Shown here piece by piece: positions 52,356-61,901 of a stretch of DNA of 64,000 nucleotides. How positions within the stretch are numbered: the stretch's first letter is position 1; every line of letters begins with the position of its first letter. The notes under the pieces were generated by a model. That model saw only the letters and a list, made by a program, of their open reading frames with translations. It was not told the origin of the DNA and did not search any database. Origin of the DNA: Bacteroidales bacterium (GTDB lineage: Bacteria > Bacteroidota > Bacteroidia > Bacteroidales > P3); contig JAFSOU010000113.1 in assembly GCA_017443265.1 (NCBI GenBank), positions 1 to 64,000 on the forward strand. The letters run 5' to 3'. The translations under genes and the position numbers were made by a program.

Positions 52356-54599
52356 ATGGCAACAGTATCAGGAAAAAAGAAAAAAGTAGAAGACATCGAC
52401 TTGGACGGTGCGTTGAAGGAATATTTCGGTTTTGACAGTTTCAAAGGCGACCAAAAAGAGATAATCCGCAACGTGCTTATGGGCAACGACACCTTCGTCA
52501 TCATGCCCACCGGCGGTGGCAAATCGCTTTGCTACCAGCTGCCCGCCGTTATATCGGAAGGCACCGCCATAGTGGTGTCGCCGCTGATAGCCCTGATGAA
52601 AAACCAAGTGGACGCCATGCGCTACAACTCCGGCAAAAACTGCGTGGCGCATTTCCTCAACTCCACCCTCAACCGCCAACAGACCAAAGAGGTGAAGGAC
52701 GACCTCGTGGCCAAAAACACCAAACTCCTCTACATCGCCCCCGAAACCCTCTCCAAGCCCGAAACCATCGATTTCCTGAAAAAGCTGCCGATATCGTTCT
52801 TCGCCATCGACGAGGCCCACTGCATATCGGAATGGGGACACGATTTCCGCCCCGAATACCGCCGTTTGCGCGAAGCCATCAACGCCATCAACAAAAAAGT
52901 GGCCATACTCACCCTCACCGCCTCGGCCACCCCTAAAGTGCAACACGACATCATCGTGAACCTCGGCATGGAAAACGCCAAGGTGTTCATATCATCGTTC
53001 AACCGCCCCAACCTATACTACGAAGTGCGTCCGAAACCCAGCGACGCCATGACCCTCAACAAAGAGATAATACGTTTTATAAAAGAAAACCCCAACAAAT
53101 CGGGAATAATATACTGCCTTACACGAAAGAAAGTGGAGGAAATTTCCGAACTGCTCAGGGTGAACAACATACGCTCACTGCCCTACCACGCAGGCCTCGA
53201 CACCAAAACACGAAACGAAAACCAAGACAAATTCCTGATGGAAGAAGTGGAGGTGATAGTGGCCACCATAGCTTTCGGAATGGGCATAGACAAACCCGAC
53301 GTGCGTTTCGTCATCCACTACGACATACCCAAAAGCCTCGAAGGCTACTATCAGGAGACCGGACGCGCCGGGCGCGACGGCGGCGAGGGCAAGTGCATAG
53401 CCTTCTACTCCGACCACGACGTGGAAAAACTGTACAAATTCTTCAACGAAAAAACCGCCGAAGAACAAGAGCAAGCCAACCAGCTGATACAGGAGATGGT
53501 GTCGTACGCCGAGTCGTCGGTATGCCGCCGTTTGAACATACTCAAATACTTCGGCGAGGACTACAACGTGGAAAACTGCGGCAACTGCGACAACTGCCTG
53601 CACCCAAAGGAACGCATCGAAGCAGAGGAAGATATGGTTTACGCCCTGAAAACCATCGTGGCCACACGCCAGATGTTCAAAACCAAAGTGATAATCGACG
53701 TCATTATGGGACGCACCAACAGTTTCACCAAAACCCACATGCACCACAAACTGGAGGTGTACGGCAAAGGCAAGGACAAAGACGAGCTGTACTGGAAAGC
53801 CGTCATCCGCCAAGCCATTTTCGAAGGCTTCGTAACCAAAGAGATAGAACAGTTTGGCGTGCTGAAGATGACTCCCGTTGGAGTGAAATTTATCATCAAC
53901 AGCCACCCGATATATATAACCCCCGACCACGACTACTCCGAAGTGTCCACCGACGACACGATAACGATGAACGGCACCGCTGCCACATCTGCCTCCGGCG
54001 ACGACAAACTGCTGCCGCAACTGAAACGCCTGCGCAAAGACATTGCCGAAAAAGCCAACCCGCCAGTACCACCCTACGTGGTGTTCGAAGACCGCTCTCT
54101 CGACGACATGACCATACATTACCCAATCACCATTGAAGAAATGGGAAATATAATAGGTGTGGGAGCCTCCAAAGCCGAAAAATACGGACAGCCTTTCATC
54201 GAACTCATCAAAGCCTACGTGGAGGAAAACAACATCGAGCGCCCGCAGGATTTCAAGATACGCTCGGTTGGCAAACGCAGCGTGAAAATCAGCGTGCTAC
54301 AGGCCATCGACCGCAAAGTGCCTTTCGAAGACATAATGGACCAGCAGAAAATAGATATGGACGAACTGCTCTCCAATATGGAAAGCATTGTGTCGGCTGG
54401 CAACAAGCTGAGCAATATGGACTACTACATTCAGACCTACGTAGATGAAGATGTGTACGAAGACCTGATAGACTATTTCCTCAACTCGGAAACCGACTCG
54501 GTGAAAGCCGCCCTCGAGGAATACGCCGACGACGATGACGTTACCGAGGACGACATACGCCTTGTGCGACTGAAATTCCTTTCCGACTACGGACACTAA
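52356..54599 (+). CDS. recQ: ATP-dependent DNA helicase RecQ
   Basis: RecQ unwinds DNA in recombination repair. The 747-residue protein has motif I MPTGGGKSLCYQLPA, motif II FAIDEAHCISEWGHDFRP (DEAH), motif III LTASATPKVQ, and motif VI YYQETGRAGRDGG. The RQC zinc cluster is spread over CRR...CGNCDNCLHP, followed by a winged helix and a long C-terminal part with HRDC-like helices (about 590-660). The C-terminal extension makes it longer than the E. coli enzyme, as usual in Bacteroidota. It is divergent from kdsD. Confidence 0.96.
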   Translation: MATVSGKKKKVEDIDLDGALKEYFGFDSFKGDQKEIIRNVLMGNDTFVIMPTGGGKSLCYQLPAVISEGTAIVVSPLIALMKNQVDAMRYNSGKNCVAHFLNSTLNRQQTKEVKDDLVAKNTKLLYIAPETLSKPETIDFLKKLPISFFAIDEAHCISEWGHDFRPEYRRLREAINAINKKVAILTLTASATPKVQHDIIVNLGMENAKVFISSFNRPNLYYEVRPKPSDAMTLNKEIIRFIKENPNKSGIIYCLTRKKVEEISELLRVNNIRSLPYHAGLDTKTRNENQDKFLMEEVEVIVATIAFGMGIDKPDVRFVIHYDIPKSLEGYYQETGRAGRDGGEGKCIAFYSDHDVEKLYKFFNEKTAEEQEQANQLIQEMVSYAESSVCRRLNILKYFGEDYNVENCGNCDNCLHPKERIEAEEDMVYALKTIVATRQMFKTKVIIDVIMGRTNSFTKTHMHHKLEVYGKGKDKDELYWKAVIRQAIFEGFVTKEIEQFGVLKMTPVGVKFIINSHPIYITPDHDYSEVSTDDTITMNGTAATSASGDDKLLPQLKRLRKDIAEKANPPVPPYVVFEDRSLDDMTIHYPITIEEMGNIIGVGASKAEKYGQPFIELIKAYVEENNIERPQDFKIRSVGKRSVKISVLQAIDRKVPFEDIMDQQKIDMDELLSNMESIVSAGNKLSNMDYYIQTYVDEDVYEDLIDYFLNSETDSVKAALEEYADDDDVTEDDIRLVRLKFLSDYGH

Positions 54600-54616
54600 A
54601 AAACATTCAGCAATAA

Positions 54617-54655
54617 AAAAAACGGCGGAGTCTGGTACTTCCGCCGTTTTTATTT
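54617..54655. terminator. Bidirectional terminator between recQ and the FKBP gene
   Basis: AAAACGGCGGA and TCCGCCGTTTT form an 11-bp stem with A and T runs on both sides, between convergent genes. Confidence 0.88.
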
Positions 54656-54671
54656 TATGTATTCAAACTGT

Positions 54672-55379
54672 TTAGTCTTTCAGAATCTCGTAAAGCTCTA
54701 TCTCGTAAACCACAATGGCATCGCCGGGGATATTCAGTTCGGGACTTCCGTTGGCGCCAAAAGCCAGGTGCGAAGGTATGTAAAAAATGTAGCGCGAGCC
54801 GGCGTTCATCAAAGTCAGAGCGTATCCCACACCCTGCATAACGTTTACCGGAAGGTTAATTATTCCGCTGGTGCCGAACGAGTTGTCGAACACCGTGCCG
54901 TCGAGCAACCGGCCTTCGTAGTTGAAACGCACACGCATATTTTCGGGAGCCTTGGGGCCTTTGCCCTCTTTAACTACCTTATAATATATGCCGCTGCGCT
55001 CGTCGAGTTTCATCTGCGGGTCGCCCTGGGCCAACTCTTTCAGCTGTTGCTGCTGTTTTGCATAAGCCTCCTTTGACTTTTCCTGCTGGGCCAAGAACAT
55101 TGCAGCAGAAAAATTGTCCAAATGTTTTTGGTATGTAACATTGTCCACCATAGACTCCTTACCGTCGAGAATGGTTTCCACAGCCTTTAATATAACCATC
55201 TTGTTGAGTTCTACATTGGATTGCATCAATCCCCGGGCAAAATTCTCCCCCAAAACCCAGCTCATAGTGTCGCTGGTGGTTTTCAGTTCAACTTTGGACT
55301 CCTGCGAATTGCACGATGTTGCCGAAAACAAGAGCGTTACGGCAAGCGCAAGACTTAAAAAAACATTATTTCTTTTCAT
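54672..55379 (-). CDS. FKBP-type peptidyl-prolyl isomerase lipoprotein
   Basis: A 235-residue protein with a lipoprotein signal (lipobox TSC, Cys23). A helical dimerisation region resembling Mip/FkpA (about 35-125, with LGENFARGL) is followed by an FKBP domain: GIYYKVVKEGKGPKAPENMRVRF, GRLLDGTVFDNSFG, MNAGSRYIFYIPSHLAFG and DAIVVYEIELYEI. It probably assists folding of exported proteins. Length and order are standard for this Bacteroidota group. Confidence 0.93.
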   Translation of the reverse strand: MKRNNVFLSLALAVTLLFSATSCNSQESKVELKTTSDTMSWVLGENFARGLMQSNVELNKMVILKAVETILDGKESMVDNVTYQKHLDNFSAAMFLAQQEKSKEAYAKQQQQLKELAQGDPQMKLDERSGIYYKVVKEGKGPKAPENMRVRFNYEGRLLDGTVFDNSFGTSGIINLPVNVMQGVGYALTLMNAGSRYIFYIPSHLAFGANGSPELNIPGDAIVVYEIELYEILKD

Positions 55380-55400
55380 TATTATGTGTTTTTGTAAATG

Positions 55401-56801
55401 TTAGTATCCTAAAATTTTAAGCATCGACTTGTGGCTCTGCTCCTTGGCAAAAAGTTTGGTGTAGTAGTCGCCGTTTTCGTCGAGACCGATGATAATATGT
55501 TTGGGTGCCGGTATCAGGCAGTGCTGTATGCCGCCGTAGCCGCCGATGCTCTCCTGATAAGCTCCGGTGTGGAAAAAGCCGATGTACAGGGGTTCGTCTT
55601 TTTGCAGTTTTGGCAGGAAAATGGCGTTGGCATGGGCGTCGTTGTTATAATAGTCCTGGCTGTCGCAGGTGAGGCCGCCGAGGAAAACGCGCTGGTACTC
55701 CTTGTCCCAGTTGTTGATTGGCAGCATTATCCACCTTTGGTTGAGCCCCCACGAGTCGGGCAGAGTGGTTATGAAAGAGCTGTCTATCATGTACCAAAGC
55801 TCGCGGTCGTTCTGCTGTTTCTGGTCGATGATGCTAAAGAGAGTGGCACCGCTTTCGCCAACAGTGAAGCTACCGAATTCGGAGAAAATATTGGGCTCCG
55901 GCACGCCCCGATTGGTGCAGATATTCTTTATCTGGGCCAGAATTTCTTCGGCCATATAGTCGTATTCGTAGTTGCTTACAAGCGAATTTTTGATGGGGAA
56001 ACCTCCACCTATGTTGAGCGAATCCAGTTCGGGGCATATCTTTTTCAGGTCGCAATACACGTTCACGCACTTGGCCAGCTCGTTCCAGTAATAGGCCGAA
56101 TCTTTTATTCCGGTATTGATGAAAAAATGCAGCATCTTGAAAGTGAATTTTTTGTTGCCCTTTATTTTATCCTCGTAAAACGACACTATGTCGTTGTACC
56201 TGATGCCGAGGCGCGAAGTGTAGAAATCGAAAGTGGGCTCCTCCTCCGACGCTATGCGTACGCCCAATTTAACCGGTTCGGCAGGATTTTCTATGGCTTC
56301 GTCAAGCAGGTTTATCTCGTTTTTGTTGTCGATAACGGGAATCATATTGTGGAAACCGTCGTTTATCATCATGGCGATGTTTTCGATGTACTGCGGACGT
56401 TTGAAACCGTTGCAGATGATAAAGATGTCCTTGGTTATAAGCTCTTGGTTGTACAGCTCCTGAATAAGGTTGATATCGAACGCCGACGAGGTCTCGAGGT
56501 TTACGTCGTTTTTCAGCACTTCCTCCAGAACGAAGGAGAAATGCGAGCTTTTGGTGCAGTAGCAGTAGTTGTATGTGCCTTTGTAGTCCACCTTGGCTAT
56601 AGCCACATTGAACAGGCGTTTGGCGCGCTGGATCTGCGAACTTATCTTGGGCAGATAAGTGATTTTCAAGGGCGTGCCGTACTGCTTTATAACCTCCATC
56701 AACGGTATGTTGTGGAAATACAGTTCGTTGTCGATAGTCTGAAATTCGTCCTGCGGATATTCAAACGTCTGGTCAATCAAATCGATGTACTTGTTTTTCA
56801 T
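55401..56801 (-). CDS. speA: Biosynthetic arginine decarboxylase (PLP fold III)
   Basis: A 466-residue alanine-racemase-fold enzyme. The PLP lysine is in YNYCYCTKSSHFSFVLEEV, the glycine-rich phosphate site in SLNIGGGFP, and the substrate-binding C-terminal segment in FFHTGAYQESIGGYGG. This matches the arginine decarboxylases of Bacteroidota, which make agmatine for polyamine synthesis, and is much shorter than the E. coli SpeA. No other polyamine gene is adjacent. Family is secure, exact substrate slightly less so. Confidence 0.85.
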   Translation of the reverse strand: MKNKYIDLIDQTFEYPQDEFQTIDNELYFHNIPLMEVIKQYGTPLKITYLPKISSQIQRAKRLFNVAIAKVDYKGTYNYCYCTKSSHFSFVLEEVLKNDVNLETSSAFDINLIQELYNQELITKDIFIICNGFKRPQYIENIAMMINDGFHNMIPVIDNKNEINLLDEAIENPAEPVKLGVRIASEEEPTFDFYTSRLGIRYNDIVSFYEDKIKGNKKFTFKMLHFFINTGIKDSAYYWNELAKCVNVYCDLKKICPELDSLNIGGGFPIKNSLVSNYEYDYMAEEILAQIKNICTNRGVPEPNIFSEFGSFTVGESGATLFSIIDQKQQNDRELWYMIDSSFITTLPDSWGLNQRWIMLPINNWDKEYQRVFLGGLTCDSQDYYNNDAHANAIFLPKLQKDEPLYIGFFHTGAYQESIGGYGGIQHCLIPAPKHIIIGLDENGDYYTKLFAKEQSHKSMLKILGY

Positions 56802-57137
56802 CTTTTTAAATGTAATTTAATCGGATTGCCTGTTTTTTTTCAATTTAAGTGAGACGGATTGTCCGTTTTTCACACAACAAAAATACATAAATTTTACGAA
56901 AGTGGGGCGAATTTATTGCCTTAAATCACATATTTTCTCATAAATCACACTCAATCAGATTGTTGCAGAGAAGACTTTTTTCTTATAAAACTCCTTTTCG
57001 CACAACTTTTATCGTTTGCAGGTGCCAAAACAGACGCTTTTTACGTAAACCAATGCCAAATTAAACGAGATATGGTTTTATAGTGGCCTGATTTTTAAAA
57101 CAATAAATATTTTTTTGAAAAACTGATGAAAAAAACG

Positions 57138-57145
57138 TATATTTG
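57138..57145 (+). promoter_or_regulatory. Promoter -7 box of the barrel-protein pair
   Basis: TATATTTG lies 45 nt before the ATG at 57191. The remaining divergent gap 56802-57137 is AT-rich; I saw no other feature in it. Confidence 0.7.
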
Positions 57146-57190
57146 CAAACGCAAAATAAGTTTAATTCATTTACTAAAAAACAAAGAGAC

Positions 57191-57877
57191 ATGAAAGTTA
57201 TACGCATTTTATTGGCTGCAGCCCTGCTGCTTACTAGTTTCAGCGCCAACGCACAACGCCACCACCGCGGCAGCGACCGTCTGGGCGAGTTCTATTTCGG
57301 TTTCGACGCTGTGGCCCCACTTGGAGAATTCAACAAAGCCGCCGAAGCCATCGGAGCAGGATACGGCATCTTCCCCCTCAACGAGGAAAACGTAGGTTCC
57401 AGCGCCGCGTTCGGCATTGGTCTTTCTTTCAAATACAGCTTTGCGTTCAGCATCATCGACGACCAGTGCTCGGCAGGTCCTTTCGTGGGCATCGACGTGG
57501 CTTGGAACAACCTCGACAAAAGCGTGCGCAAGGTTTTCAACGATGTGAAAGCCGACGTGCCCAACTATATCAACATGCCCATCATGATTGGTGCCAACGG
57601 CCGTTACTATTTCAACGACGTTTTCGGCGTTTCGGCTGAGTTCGGTATCGGTGCCGACATGCTCTACATCACACCGCAAGGCTGGAGCGACTGCAAACAA
57701 AAATATGGCACAGAATTCGCCCTTGCCTGGCAGGTGGGCGCAGGTGCTTATTTCGGCAGACACGTGAACGTGGGTGTGCACTACTACAGTTTCGGCAGAC
57801 ATACCACTGTCGAGACCGACAAGACTTACGAAAAATATATGGGTGCCCTGATGTTCAAACTCGGTTTCTGCTGGTAA
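57191..57877 (+). CDS. Outer-membrane beta-barrel protein
   Basis: A 228-residue protein from ATG 57191 (an in-frame ATG 16 codons upstream overlaps the promoter region) with signal peptide MKVIRILLAAALLLTSFSAN. It then has alternating aromatic/polar strands such as GEFYFGFDAVAPLGEFNKA and NVGVHYYSFGRHTT, and a C-terminal strand ending in FCW. It resembles small porin-like barrels. No ligand is suggested. A similar barrel gene follows after 17 bp, likely co-transcribed. Confidence 0.75.
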   Translation: MKVIRILLAAALLLTSFSANAQRHHRGSDRLGEFYFGFDAVAPLGEFNKAAEAIGAGYGIFPLNEENVGSSAAFGIGLSFKYSFAFSIIDDQCSAGPFVGIDVAWNNLDKSVRKVFNDVKADVPNYINMPIMIGANGRYYFNDVFGVSAEFGIGADMLYITPQGWSDCKQKYGTEFALAWQVGAGAYFGRHVNVGVHYYSFGRHTTVETDKTYEKYMGALMFKLGFCW

Positions 57878-57894
57878 AAAAACCATAAACAGAT

Positions 57895-58638
57895 ATGAGA
57901 AGCAACTTCTTTGGAAAATTAATTATTGCCCTCTCAATATTCTCGTTGTGCGGGGGTTACGCTTTTGCTCAAGGAGTACACGAAATAAAATTCAAAGGGA
58001 CCTTCCCTTTTGGTGACTTCAAAAAAATTAGCGAGACCAAAGAAATGGAAAACGATATAATCAAAAGCGGAGCTGCTGTTGGTGCCGGCATTGGTTACAG
58101 ATACCATTTCAACATAGCTAGCGGCTTGGGATTGACTATAGGCGGTGATATTTTATGGAATATGACCAAAAAAAAATACCGCGACATCTGCAAAGACCCG
58201 ATTCCTGAAGACACTATACCTCCCATAAACCAAACTCCTCCGCAATACCTGAATTTCCCGTTTGTGGTCGGGGTGAACTACCGCCTTCCGCTTGGCAGTT
58301 CGAACAACTGGTTTGCTTTCTTCGGAGCATACGGCGGACTTAATGTGCACTATACAACGTCAACAGGTTGGAAAAATTTCGAAGTGCGCTACAAACCCGT
58401 TCTGTCGCCTTGCCTTTCGCTCGAAGCAGGTTTCAATTACCGCCAATATTCGCTGAGTATCGAGCTGATGACACTCGGACAGCCCACTATCACCGGAAAC
58501 GGCAACGAAGATTTCCAATGTTTCCACATTCTTGACAAAAAACGCGACATGCTGTTGGGCAACATTGTATTCTCTTACAAACTTATCAAACAAAAAAGAG
58601 AATGGAAACCCACACGCAAAACCATTCTTGAGCTCTAG
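57895..58638 (+). CDS. Outer-membrane beta-barrel protein
   Basis: A 247-residue protein with signal peptide ending YAFAQ. Its start GTFPFGDFKKISE parallels APLGEFNKAAE of the gene before it, and it shares the strand pattern GVGYRYHFN-like GAGIGYRYHFN, so the two are probably paralogues. It contains an unusual Pro-rich loop (DPIPEDTIPPINQTPPQYL) between strands and several Cys residues. It ends in a basic tail rather than the usual aromatic residue. Confidence 0.7.
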   Translation: MRSNFFGKLIIALSIFSLCGGYAFAQGVHEIKFKGTFPFGDFKKISETKEMENDIIKSGAAVGAGIGYRYHFNIASGLGLTIGGDILWNMTKKKYRDICKDPIPEDTIPPINQTPPQYLNFPFVVGVNYRLPLGSSNNWFAFFGAYGGLNVHYTTSTGWKNFEVRYKPVLSPCLSLEAGFNYRQYSLSIELMTLGQPTITGNGNEDFQCFHILDKKRDMLLGNIVFSYKLIKQKREWKPTRKTILEL

Positions 58639-58659
58639 TGCCTCCGACAAACTTTATCG

Positions 58660-59019
58660 ATGGATAATAACAGCAACCCACAAATTATCGATATCAATAT
58701 GGTTTCATCTCAACAAGAACCGGACAAAGATCTTTTGGCTACAGCAAAGACCTCTATGGTGCTGGGCATAGTCTCGCTTGGTGCCTGTACCGTAGGCGAC
58801 CCGGCTGCCATTGTTATTTCCATAATAGGTCTTGTAAAAGCAAAAAAAGCAAAAAAAATTGCGGAGGCAAGCGACCTCCACTCTTGCGACAATTACATTT
58901 CGGCCGGTCGCACAACCTCCACCATCGGATTGATTCTCGGCATTGTGCTTGTGGTATTGTTGTTTTTACTCTATTTTGCAGCCTTTCTTTTGGGGATTTT
59001 TATGGCAATGAACGATTGA
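58660..59019 (+). CDS. Small DUF4190-like membrane protein
   Basis: A 119-residue protein with a polar start and two membrane helices: AKTSMVLGIVSLGACTVGDP through VISIIGLVKAKKAKK, and GLILGIVLVVLLFLLYFAAF. The SMVLGIVSL motif followed by a basic KAKKAKK loop resembles DUF4190-type proteins. Function is unknown. It is the last gene of a short run behind the two barrels. Confidence 0.7.
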   Translation: MDNNSNPQIIDINMVSSQQEPDKDLLATAKTSMVLGIVSLGACTVGDPAAIVISIIGLVKAKKAKKIAEASDLHSCDNYISAGRTTSTIGLILGIVLVVLLFLLYFAAFLLGIFMAMND

Positions 59020-59108
59020 TTTGCCATTTGCCGTTTGTCAACAACATTGTCCTGCAGATTGTTATATCTTAGGGAGATAGTTTTTTTATCAATTGCCATG
59101 CTTTGCGT

Positions 59109-60647
59109 TCAGCCCCTGCCCTGCCTAACTTTCATCAGGTACCAGTTTTTCATTATCGCGTTGCTGTTGGCGGGTTTCCAAAAGCGGCGGCAGGTGCCGT
59201 TGGTTCGCATCTCCTGCAACAAAGGCTGGCAGACCTCCCACTCGCCCAACTCCCCTTTTTGTGATGGCTTGAAATATTCTACTGGCACAAAACGCTTTAC
59301 AAAACCTCTTAAAATTTGTTTTTGAGGATTGAAGGACTCCTCTTTTTTGGCAAAACCTATATTATTTTCTTCGAAAATTTTCAACAAAGTGGCATTGTAA
59401 AGTCTGCAGTTTTGAAGCTGTTCAATGGGCAGAAAGCGGAAAACATCCATCAACTGCGTGTCCCACAGCGGCATACGCACCTCGTAGCCGAAAAACTCAT
59501 ACACCCGAGCCGAGTTTATTATGTTGTGTGCCTGACGGTTTTGCAAAATAAAACTCTGGTAGGCCGAATAGGGTGTAATGCCCTCTACTAGAAGTGTTTG
59601 GAAATATCCAAATATATACTCGCTGACACTCCGACGGTAGCCGTATTCGTTGGAAATGTACATTATCTTGCGGGTGAGCGAGGCGGCAGTGTCTTTGTCG
59701 GTAACTCCGGCCTTGGTAATGTGGCTTCCGGCGAAGAAATCGCCCGAATGGCCGGGCACAAACACCACGTCGGACGAAAGGCAGCCCATCGCACGCAGTT
59801 TCTTGATGGCGGCAAATTCGAACATCCAAGCAAAATTGCTGTAGTTGCCCAAAAAACGGTAATAGCATTCAAATTCCGACTTGTCGGCATAGCAAAGCTC
59901 CTGCGTCTGGGTGTCGGAAATGTCTATATTGTAATGTTTTATGCCAAGTCGGTTTGCCACCTGCTCCGCCGTACGGCATTCGGCAGAGCCCGTTTTGCCA
60001 ACGGTATAGGTCAGCACATTGTCGTAGCCGTGTTTTTTCAGCATCACGGCTATCAGCCTCGAGTCGTAGCCGCCACTCAGCGGTATCACCACCTGACGGC
60101 CTGCACACGAGCGCACAAGCCTTTCGGCAACGGCGTCGAGAACCTCACGCAGCTGTTGCGCGGTACAAGACCTCTCCTCCGACTTTTTGCAGAAATATGT
60201 GCGATACGGCTTTTGATCCCAGCCTTTTGGGGGTTGCCAAAAAGCATAATGCGAGGGACAGACTTGAAAAATGCTGTCAATCAGAGTACTGCCTTCCAGG
60301 GTGGCTCCGGTGGCGTTGTAGAAATCCACTTTCCTGCAGTCGGCAATGCCCTTTGCGGGAAAAGTGTGTGGGTTGTCCGAAAGCTGTCCCGAAAGTGTGA
60401 AATACATTGGGTAGGTACGTGTTGCATCGACGGCGGCGGCTTGGAGAGCGGGCTTGTCAATAACCACGGAGAAAAGTCCGTTGGCATCGGCAAGTTTGGA
60501 TTGAAAGGTGGTTTCGGAACTCACTTCGTCGAAAAAGGCAAGCAACGAGTCGCCCTGCAAAAGGGTGTTGCTTTTGTCGTAGCAATAGCCTCTTATAAAA
60601 GTTTGGCCGTTGCCGTACCAGTTGGGGGATGTTAGTGTCAGTTCCAT
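59109..60647 (-). CDS. Asparagine-synthetase-like enzyme without an active glutaminase domain
   Basis: A 512-residue protein. Its N-terminal 110 residues weakly resemble the glutaminase half of asparagine synthetase B (GYCYDKSNTLL, DANGLFSVVI) but begin MELTL without the catalytic Cys2. The C-terminal half is the synthetase fold: ATP pyrophosphatase loop PLSGGYDSRLIAVML at 189-203, LTYTVGKTGSAECRTAEQVA, and YEVRMPLWDTQLMDVFRFLP. It likely adenylates a carboxylate and forms an amide with a nitrogen source other than glutamine, or modifies a peptide. No precursor or protease gene of a peptide pathway is adjacent. Family is secure, reaction unknown. Confidence 0.8.
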   Translation of the reverse strand: MELTLTSPNWYGNGQTFIRGYCYDKSNTLLQGDSLLAFFDEVSSETTFQSKLADANGLFSVVIDKPALQAAAVDATRTYPMYFTLSGQLSDNPHTFPAKGIADCRKVDFYNATGATLEGSTLIDSIFQVCPSHYAFWQPPKGWDQKPYRTYFCKKSEERSCTAQQLREVLDAVAERLVRSCAGRQVVIPLSGGYDSRLIAVMLKKHGYDNVLTYTVGKTGSAECRTAEQVANRLGIKHYNIDISDTQTQELCYADKSEFECYYRFLGNYSNFAWMFEFAAIKKLRAMGCLSSDVVFVPGHSGDFFAGSHITKAGVTDKDTAASLTRKIMYISNEYGYRRSVSEYIFGYFQTLLVEGITPYSAYQSFILQNRQAHNIINSARVYEFFGYEVRMPLWDTQLMDVFRFLPIEQLQNCRLYNATLLKIFEENNIGFAKKEESFNPQKQILRGFVKRFVPVEYFKPSQKGELGEWEVCQPLLQEMRTNGTCRRFWKPANSNAIMKNWYLMKVRQGRG

Positions 60648-60741
60648 AGGGGAGGGGTATTGCTGAGGTGGTTTATTGAGATTTTTTCGGAGACTTCGAA
60701 AAAGGCGAAGAAAGTTTATAATACAAATAATATTTTTAGCT

Positions 60742-61887
60742 CTATTTTTTTCTGATAATAAACCAGCCTATTTGCGGGCAAAGGGCGTAAGTTTTGTCGT
60801 CTTGCGTAAGCCCCACAAAGCCGGCGCAAAGTTGTAGCATAGTGGTGTCATTAACCGAAATAAATTGTAGCGGGACGGCAGTTATTTCGGGTGGAAGATT
60901 GCTTGCTACATCGTACAGCGACTGCAAATTGTTTCGGAAAGTCTCGGGGGGGTCATTCTTCCAATAGTCTTCACGGAAATTCAAGTCGTTGTAAGGAAAG
61001 AATTTCACTATCCAACCGTCGGCGAGAGAGGATGGGTCGCCACAATCCGCTCCTGGCAATTCGTGTATCTTGAACATTCCACGCCAGAAATCGCGGTCCA
61101 CTTCGCCTTGTGCAGCAAGGACTATTTTACGCAACACAGGCACCATCTCATCCACCCACCAGTCGAGCTGATAGCGGCGGAGCCATTCTACACGGTCCAC
61201 GATGCTCTGCCAGTCTTCAGGTGTTCCTTCAAGTATTACTTGCGGTATGCCGCAGACGGCAATCAACTCGAAGTCGAAATACTCCTGAAGGGCTGCCATG
61301 ATGGTGAGCTGCGAGGCGGCACGGGAAACGGTGGTAGTGGTGGTGAAATCGGCGGTGAGCATGTTGACAAGGCTGTCACCGGTGTAGCCTGCTATTTGTT
61401 TGGTGAACTCGGGAAACACCTTTTCCCACTGACGAGTGTCGGGGTTGTCAAGGCTGATTACATCGTTATATACGGTGAGCGTCCGTTTCCCTTCGAAATC
61501 AACAAAGAGATGTCGCAAAGCCTCTGCGTTATGGTCCACATGCTGTGCAAACCCTTGGCAGATAACGAGCCATAGGGCATCGGGAGAAAGCACGAAAGGA
61601 CGATGCTGGGCGTATGCCATATACATACCGTTGAAAAAGGGATGCTCAGCTCCATACACCAACAGAGATGCTATGCGGTTATGTGCCACTATACGGAAAT
61701 CATCCATATCCTGCTCTGCGAGCGTCTGTTCCAAAAGTGCGTCGTAAGTTGCTGTGGGCAGGACATTTTTAGGAGGCTCCAGCTCCTCAATGTCGATGAC
61801 AATCCGTTTATTCTGATGCTTATGTTCATGCGCAGCGCAGGCACATAACAGCAATGTTATAATAATGATGGAAATACTATGTTTCAT
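60742..61887 (-). CDS. DUF4419-family lipoprotein
   Basis: A 381-residue protein. The ATG at 61887 begins a lipoprotein signal (MKHSISIIIITLLLCAC), so the longer in-frame start inside the yifB gene is rejected. The body matches DUF4419: RPFVLSPDALWLVICQGFAQHV, LRHLFVDFEGKRTLTV, YFDFELIAVCGIPQVILEGTPEDW, and FFPYNDLN. The function of this family is not known. It lies 15 bp downstream of yifB on the same strand. Confidence 0.82.
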   Translation of the reverse strand: MKHSISIIIITLLLCACAAHEHKHQNKRIVIDIEELEPPKNVLPTATYDALLEQTLAEQDMDDFRIVAHNRIASLLVYGAEHPFFNGMYMAYAQHRPFVLSPDALWLVICQGFAQHVDHNAEALRHLFVDFEGKRTLTVYNDVISLDNPDTRQWEKVFPEFTKQIAGYTGDSLVNMLTADFTTTTTVSRAASQLTIMAALQEYFDFELIAVCGIPQVILEGTPEDWQSIVDRVEWLRRYQLDWWVDEMVPVLRKIVLAAQGEVDRDFWRGMFKIHELPGADCGDPSSLADGWIVKFFPYNDLNFREDYWKNDPPETFRNNLQSLYDVASNLPPEITAVPLQFISVNDTTMLQLCAGFVGLTQDDKTYALCPQIGWFIIRKK

Positions 61888-61901
61888 AAAGGCATGCTTT
61901 T

